Part shown: positions 6,702 to 11,002 of the stretch, piece after piece
Layout: each line of letters opens with the position of its first letter
How positions within the stretch are numbered: the stretch's first letter is position 1
Origin: Archaeoglobus_B sp964471215
Lineage (GTDB): Archaea; Halobacteriota; Archaeoglobi; Archaeoglobales; Archaeoglobaceae
Length of the DNA stretch: 11,002 bases
Assembly (NCBI GenBank): GCA_964471215.1
Contig: CAYYFC010000041.1
Coordinates: 1-11,002 of the forward strand
Direction: 5' to 3'
Translations under genes and position numbers: made by a program
The notes under the pieces: generated by a model
Seen by the model: only the letters and a program-made list of their open reading frames with translations
Databases searched by the model: none
What the model was told of the DNA's origin: nothing

Positions 6702-8681
6702 TTAGGCGCTTGTTGGTGCAGCCTTTCTGACTCTGAGGAAGTAATACGCAAGAACTATTATGATCACCACTACAGCTACACCGACTCCCGTCCATATGAT
6801 CCAAGGAGCCAGCATTGGCGGTACATAGCCTGGAACTTCTCTTATACCATCTCCATCGACATCCTTGTACCCGGCTTGGTCAAGTAACCAGTTAGCAAAG
6901 TCAATGTTTTGCTCATACTTAAGACCGCCAGTGTACGTGACGTTATATCCGGTGTCCGTCTTCGTAATGTTGAATATTGGTGTCTTTGCAAGAGTTTCAT
7001 TGTAGTAATCTCCAAATGCCGCCTTTGATTGGAAGATTGAATCCATACGTCCGCCCCAGCCCATTAAAAGTTCGTTCACAATTGTATCTTTGTCAATCAC
7101 ATAAGCAATCGCCCTTCTAACAGTCAAGTCGCTTAATGGATATCTTCTCATGTTGAATGCCAAGTAGTAGAATCCAAGGTCGGGTACTATTACTGTTCTT
7201 AGTCCTATCTCTCCAGCCTTTACGACTACATCCTTTACCGCGGATGGCGGTATGTACCATAACAACATATCAGCTTGCGGAGGACTGCTTGTGATCGCCA
7301 TAAGTCTGGCTTCTTCCTCTTTAAGTACAAAGTAATGAATCCTTTTAGCTAGCGGAATGTCGTATTTAACTCCGTTAATCGTAACATCTCTGAAGTAGTT
7401 CTTATTTCTGATAAGTAGGTATTCGCCATTTACATTATCGACTTTCACTAGTATATAAGGTCCAGATCCGTAAAAGCCGGTTAATGTATACTTTTCTCCT
7501 GTAACAGGATCTTCGTACGATATGATCTTAGCATTTGGATTTATGTCAGTAACTTCATAGTCTAATGCATCCCATGTGCTAAGGGCTGCTGTCTTGTTAA
7601 ATTCTCTCCAGTGATTTACTAGTTCCTCGGGGAAGATGGGCATTCCACCTATTGATTGGACTGCAAACGCGTACGGCTCTCTTAAGTAAACTTTAACGCA
7701 TGTTTTGTTAATTACTTCGACATCCTTTACGAATTCATATGCTGCTGCAAAGTTGGGATTCTGAGTATCATTAAGGAACTTCCAAGTCGCATACCAGTCA
7801 TAGGCGTCAAGAGTTGAACCGTCATGGAACGTCACATTTGTATAAATCCACTTAAACACTAAAGTTGTCTCATTCTCCCATTCCCATGTTGCAATCCATG
7901 GCATAGGCTTTGGATAGTCCGTAACGTTAAGTACTACAAGCGAGTCGTAGATTAACATCCAAGCGTACCAGTCCCATACGGTGTTTCCGTATAGTGGATT
8001 GTTCATGTCAAATGCGTCGTTGAAAATTGCGTCTAGTGTTTCGTCTCCACTAGTGGATTTTAGTAGAACGAATAACCACCAGTTATATGGACCACCAGGC
8101 AATTCCAAGACATAGTCGGGTACAGTCCAGTTGTTTGCATAGAAACACCATATGTAGTCTCTGTAGTACAAGTAGACGTATGGAAGTTCGTAAGCAAGTA
8201 TCTGGTCTATTTTCCATGCGATCTTTAGTTGTTCGGTAATGTTTGTTTCCGTCATGAAGGCCTCAAGAAGTTCATCCAGTGTTGCATTTCTAATGCCAGG
8301 AGCATTATTACCCCACTCAATATCTTGGCTGCTATGGAAGAACCAATATGGGTGGTCAGGAGTCGCCGTAATTGCCCATCCTAAGATGAACATATCAAAG
8401 TCGTGTTCGCCGAAAGTTTTTGTTACTAGGGTATTAAAGTCAACAGCTTTCGCATCGATCTTTATACCTGCCTCGGCTGCCCATTCCGCAACCATTTCGC
8501 CCGCTCTAACTCTAATGGGGTCATAGCTTGGTGTTAGTAATTCAAATCTTAATTCATACTTCTCTTCAGGTGCACACATTGCAGTATTGACGATCATGCC
8601 GCACATAACTACCGGCAATAGGAGCAGTAACGCTGTAAGCCCAAATACGAGCACTTTTGTTTTTAAATACTTAAAGCCCAT
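6702..8681 (-). CDS. Secreted, membrane-anchored solute-binding protein of the SBP_bac_5 family, apparently circularly permuted
   Basis: This is the extracytoplasmic receptor of the importer, passing bound substrate to OppB/OppC. Numbering is from an in-frame GTG at 8699; I prefer the ATG (residue 7, base 8681), which has GGAGAG ten bases upstream. A signal peptide occupies about 7-42. Residues 47-200 match the family's C-terminal part: a two-domain-closing strand, the A..I...W...GIK segment, FDMFILGWAITATPD, a LDELLEAF helix and the LPYVYLYYRDYIW strand. Residues 217-624 match the family's N-terminal part: WYAWMLIYDSLV, TFHDGSTLDAYD, GSGPYILV, FNMRRYPLSDLTVRRAIAYV and LLDQAGYKDVDGDGIRE. Normally that order is reversed. 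The protein ends with a membrane helix at 633-655 and a short basic tail, a common archaeal anchor. Twelve NxT sequons suggest N-glycosylation. Family membership is very secure; the permutation is my reading by eye. The substrate is unknown (peptides or oligosaccharides). Confidence 0.93.
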   Translation of the reverse strand: MGFKYLKTKVLVFGLTALLLLLPVVMCGMIVNTAMCAPEEKYELRFELLTPSYDPIRVRAGEMVAEWAAEAGIKIDAKAVDFNTLVTKTFGEHDFDMFILGWAITATPDHPYWFFHSSQDIEWGNNAPGIRNATLDELLEAFMTETNITEQLKIAWKIDQILAYELPYVYLYYRDYIWCFYANNWTVPDYVLELPGGPYNWWLFVLLKSTSGDETLDAIFNDAFDMNNPLYGNTVWDWYAWMLIYDSLVVLNVTDYPKPMPWIATWEWENETTLVFKWIYTNVTFHDGSTLDAYDWYATWKFLNDTQNPNFAAAYEFVKDVEVINKTCVKVYLREPYAFAVQSIGGMPIFPEELVNHWREFNKTAALSTWDALDYEVTDINPNAKIISYEDPVTGEKYTLTGFYGSGPYILVKVDNVNGEYLLIRNKNYFRDVTINGVKYDIPLAKRIHYFVLKEEEARLMAITSSPPQADMLLWYIPPSAVKDVVVKAGEIGLRTVIVPDLGFYYLAFNMRRYPLSDLTVRRAIAYVIDKDTIVNELLMGWGGRMDSIFQSKAAFGDYYNETLAKTPIFNITKTDTGYNVTYTGGLKYEQNIDFANWLLDQAGYKDVDGDGIREVPGYVPPMLAPWIIWTGVGVAVVVIIIVLAYYFLRVRKAAPTSA

Positions 8682-8734
8682 ATCCTTCACTCTCTCCACT
8701 ACTGACTTGTTGTGTTATTCCACAGGAATTATAC

Positions 8735-8751
8735 CCTTAAATATTTTACTT
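8735..8751 (-). promoter_or_regulatory. Probable TATA-type promoter of the binding-protein gene
   Basis: On the - strand AGTAAAATATTTAAGGG provides a BRE/TATA-like element about 60 bases before the ATG at 8681. That leaves a leader of about 30 bases containing the GGAGAG ribosome-binding site. It lies right at the edge of the GC-rich transposon-derived block, so the insertion did not remove the promoter. Confidence 0.45.
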
Positions 8752-8754
8752 GTA

Positions 8755-9055
8755 CATGCTTCTGAAACTTCTTCTCGAAGAATGCGAGAGGTTTGTGCGG
8801 TCACCCGCCAGCATTGTCGGTATGAGATACGACTTGACACACAAGCGATACACGTACTGGCGAACGACTGAAATGCAGCGCGATAATCGCGGAAGCTTTT
8901 CTCACGTTCCATATGCGGCTACAAACTCGATAGAGAGGCTCCCTCCCGGATCCTGACTAGAGCAACTGTTTCCGATGTCTCCGTGATGTCCGTCGCATGC
9001 CCTTCATACGCACCCCGACTCCGTGGCTTTCCAGTTAAGAAAAATAGGAATGCAT
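8755..9055. other. GC-rich gene-free stretch, probably part of a decayed mobile element
   Basis: Base composition changes abruptly here to more GC than the A/T-rich genes on the left. A 68-codon open stretch on the + strand (8750-8953, TTG start) encodes a charged peptide I cannot assign, and it stops well before the recognisable transposase. No frame is long or has a good ribosome-binding site. Because it shares the composition of the transposase remnant next to it, it is most likely the ruined 5' part of the same element. I could not identify terminal inverted repeats or a target-site duplication. Confidence 0.35.
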
Positions 9056-9488
9056 AATGCTGAGATGCCCAACGAGACCCTTAGGAAGATCGCTGCCAAA
9101 GTGCTGCACCGCAGGAGAATCTTAGTTGCGATAGACACACCCGAAATCCCCTGCTTCAGCACACGCGACAAGAGGATCTACTACTCACTCACTCACCAGG
9201 AGGTGCTACGTGCACAGGTACGTCATGACGGCCGTCATCGACGGCCTCGGGGAAATCCCATTCTCCATTAAGACCCATTCCGACATTCAACGGTCCACAC
9301 TGACGCTATAGAGGCGGTACTTCACAGCATTGAGAAGCCGGGGGGGTCAAGGCGAGAAGACCTACATGAATTACGGCTTTTTCCCAGTGGGGCTGGAGGT
9401 TCTCGCGAAGAGGAACATACTATTTGCGATCGTCGCTAGGAGGCAACGGGCGGGAAAAGGAAGAGAAGCGTATCATTGTTTCGTGTAG
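9056..9488 (+). pseudogene. Decayed DDE-type transposase, broken by several frameshifts
   Basis: Pieces of one transposase lie in order but in alternating frames. MPNETLRKIAAKVL running into RRRILVAIDTPEIPCFS (about 9068-9170) carries the first catalytic Asp in the IDxxxIP context of IS4/ISH3-like archaeal transposases. HRYVMTAVIDGLGEIPFS (from 9213) continues in another frame and stops at 9309. DAIEAVLHSIEK (from 9302) is back in the first frame. After a run of seven G (9340-9346), TYMNYGFFPVGLEVLAKRN continues in the second frame to a stop at 9486. NYGFF replaces the usual DRGF, so the second catalytic Asp is gone. The gene is therefore dead. Its GC-rich composition against the A/T-rich flanks is consistent with acquisition from elsewhere. 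The broad class (DDE transposase) is likely; the exact IS family is not resolved. Confidence 0.65.
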
Positions 9489-9747
9489 CGTTGCGCCTAG
9501 ATGGTTTTTGTTACTTGTTTCTGCGGTCATTTATCTTTCATTACGTTTACCTGATTTCGCGTTGCACTTCGAATCCGGTGGATCACTTATGCTTTCTTGA
9601 TGCACTTAGTATGTTCTTTCTCAAGTGGGTGGTTAGTAGGTCGGACTCCATCTGGTATTCTGTTTTTCTGCGGTATTGCTTAATATTGCGCCCGTCGACG
9701 CACGTTTCAGCACATGATTAAGATAGTGACATAAATGTGTGAATAGA
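9489..9747. other. T-rich stretch without a confident gene; possible C-terminal remnant of the transposase
   Basis: The + strand is open from 9476 to 9721, but the codon use is odd and the peptide is rich in Phe, Leu and Cys with no ribosome-binding site. One piece, TSNPVDHLCFLDALSMFF, faintly recalls the hydrophobic end of DDE transposases, where a TTSR-type motif precedes a helix and a Trp-Val end. I would not call a gene. It also holds the downstream region of the phosphomannomutase-family gene on the - strand, where I see no strong T-run. Confidence 0.25.
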
Positions 9748-11002
9748 TTATAAAAGGCTCCTTGAAATTAGATCACGAAGGTTTTCCACGAACTTCGAAA
9801 ATATTTTTTCCAACTCATCTTTAGTCTTTGCTTCTGCTGTTACTCTTATCTTTGGTTCTGTATTCGATGGACGCATTATTATCCATCCGTTTTCGAGATT
9901 TACCCTCACACCATCGGTTGTGTCTATATCATAACCTTCGGATCTGAACCGTTCAATTAGTTTCTGGATCACTTGGAACTTTATGTGGTCGGGGCACTCG
10001 ATATTTGTTCTCTTGAGGGGATAGCTGGGGATCTGATCCATGAGTGTTGATAGTTTTTCGCCTGTTTTTTCGAGTTCTGCGGTTATCATGAAGGATGCGG
10101 CGATTGCGTCGTCGAAGTAGAAGCCGAGGGTTGGCAGGAAGAAGTGAGCGGACATTTCTATTCCGAGGGCGGCGTTGTGCTCCTTTACGACTCTTGACAC
10201 GAAGACGTCACCGACACGCGACCTTACTATCTTTCCTCCCAACCGTTTGACTTCCTCATCCACTATCATGCTGCATGAGGCGTTTACCACAATGGTTGCT
10301 CCCTTTCTTTCAGATAGGATTCTCCTTACGAGGAGGAGCCCCACTTTTTCCGTCAGGAGCTTTCTTCCCTTGTCATCAACAAATATTGCCCTGTCGCCAT
10401 CGCCATCATATGCTATTCCGAGGTCGGCCTTTTCACGTACGACGGTCTCTCTGAGTTGGGTGAGGGGGTCTTCGAGGGGGTCCGGAGATCTTCCACTGAA
10501 TGTTCCGTCCGGTTTTTCATTTATTGTTATGACGTCGAAGCCTGCCTCTTTGAAGAGTTTAGGAGCGACGTGGGTGGCGACTCCGTTTCCGGGGTCGAGT
10601 ACCACTTTTAGTTTTCCCTCAGCCGGTATTCTCTCCAGTACGAAGGACACGTACTCGTCTATTATTTCGTTTGTGTTCCAGTGCTCAACTTTTCCGAGTT
10701 TGTTCCAGTTCGCCAGTCTGAAGTTTCCGTCGTAGAATACTTTCTTGATTTTCTGGTTTTCGATGTCTATGTATCCGGTTCCGTCGGGGTGACGGAATCT
10801 TATTCCGTTGTACTCAGGCGGGTTGTGGCTCGCGGTTATTATAATTCCGGCGTTGAAGGTTTTTGCCTTCCAGGTTGCCCAATTACCGACGGATATTGGA
10901 AGTTCGCCTAGGAGGGTTACGTTCACGCCTGTGGATGTAAGGCTTGCGGTGAGGGCGTGCTCTATTGCGGGGCTACTTGTTCTGACATCTCTGCATATGG
11001 AC
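9748..11002 (-). CDS. Phosphomannomutase/phosphoglucomutase family protein (alpha-D-phosphohexomutase; N-terminus beyond the window)
   Basis: A cytoplasmic enzyme that moves phosphate between C1 and C6 of a hexose phosphate, feeding nucleotide-sugar synthesis. The frame continues to the right edge: upstream of the GTG at 10926 it reads CRDVRTSSPAIEHAL, the family's G-R-D-T-R-T-S segment, so that GTG is internal and about 40 residues are missing. Numbered from it: the phosphoserine loop TASHNP (Ser33) at 31-36, the metal-binding loop DGDGDR at 174-179, the sugar-binding loop IEMSAH at 256-261, and the phosphate-binding loop RPSNTEP at 352-358. All four catalytic loops are present. IEMSAH corresponds to GEMSGH of bacterial PMM/PGM; its Gly-to-Ala change is notable. 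Substrate (mannose, glucose or glucosamine phosphate) cannot be decided from this. Codon third positions are more GC-rich in the first three quarters than in the last. Confidence 0.93.
   Translation of the reverse strand, partial: SICRDVRTSSPAIEHALTASLTSTGVNVTLLGELPISVGNWATWKAKTFNAGIIITASHNPPEYNGIRFRHPDGTGYIDIENQKIKKVFYDGNFRLANWNKLGKVEHWNTNEIIDEYVSFVLERIPAEGKLKVVLDPGNGVATHVAPKLFKEAGFDVITINEKPDGTFSGRSPDPLEDPLTQLRETVVREKADLGIAYDGDGDRAIFVDDKGRKLLTEKVGLLLVRRILSERKGATIVVNASCSMIVDEEVKRLGGKIVRSRVGDVFVSRVVKEHNAALGIEMSAHFFLPTLGFYFDDAIAASFMITAELEKTGEKLSTLMDQIPSYPLKRTNIECPDHIKFQVIQKLIERFRSEGYDIDTTDGVRVNLENGWIIMRPSNTEPKIRVTAEAKTKDELEKIFSKFVENLRDLISRSLL

Noticed and set aside
6702..8681. The binding protein as two fused unrelated half-genes or a plain truncated copy
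   Set aside because: Together the halves make one complete SBP_bac_5 domain with each conserved segment present once, plus signal peptide and anchor, which fits permutation better than random fusion or truncation.
8950..9075. C/D box-like guide RNA (GTGATGT and CTGA sequences)
   Set aside because: Box C match is imperfect, the spacing is irregular and no C'/D' pair is present; such short motifs arise by chance.
9476..9721. Open + strand frame as an independent gene
   Set aside because: No ribosome-binding site, atypical Cys/Phe-rich composition and only a faint transposase-like segment; better treated as remnant or non-coding.
10175..10735. Long + strand open frame opposite the mutase gene
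   Set aside because: It is Ser/Thr/Pro/Phe-rich, as expected for the reverse strand of a real gene, and the - strand frame has all mutase catalytic motifs.

Overview
The window looks like a chromosomal segment of an archaeon, probably a thermophilic member of the Thermoproteota or a relative. The signs are AGA/AGG- and ATA-rich coding, frequent GTG and TTG starts, Shine-Dalgarno sites of the GGTGA / GGAGG type, A/T-rich TATA-like promoters with T-rich terminators, a dolichol-phosphate-mannose-synthase-type glycosyltransferase with a GtrA-like membrane tail, and a secreted binding protein with a C-terminal membrane anchor and many N-glycosylation sequons. The species cannot be fixed from the sequence.

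Left part, + strand (1-2112): the 3' portion of a family 2 glycosyltransferase gene cut by the window edge, then two genes I do not recognise: a four-helix membrane protein and, overlapping its end, a small helical soluble protein. The last of these meets the ABC operon tail to tail with a 9-base overlap.

Centre, - strand (2104-8681): a complete Opp/Dpp-type ABC importer. Transcription runs right to left: secreted binding protein, a spacer with a T-rich terminator and a new promoter, then oppB, oppC, oppD and oppF, tightly packed with ribosome-binding sites inside or against the preceding stop codons. The binding protein feeds substrate to the OppB/OppC channel, which is powered by the OppD/OppF ATPases. 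Two parts are unusual. (1) The binding protein appears circularly permuted: the conserved C-terminal part of the SBP_bac_5 fold follows the signal peptide, and the conserved N-terminal part comes after it, just before the membrane anchor. (2) OppC carries an extra extracytoplasmic domain of about 180 residues that reads like a jelly-roll/carbohydrate-binding-type beta sandwich, inserted between its first membrane helix and the GTDDAGRD segment.

Right part (8700-11002): a GC-rich block containing a decayed DDE transposase broken by several frame changes, then a T-rich gene-free stretch, then a - strand phosphomannomutase/phosphoglucomutase-family gene whose N-terminus lies beyond the right edge. 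The glycosyltransferase and the sugar-phosphate mutase both belong to sugar-activation and glycoconjugate pathways, but they flank the transporter on different strands and do not form an operon with it.

I see no tRNA, rRNA, CRISPR array or intact mobile element.
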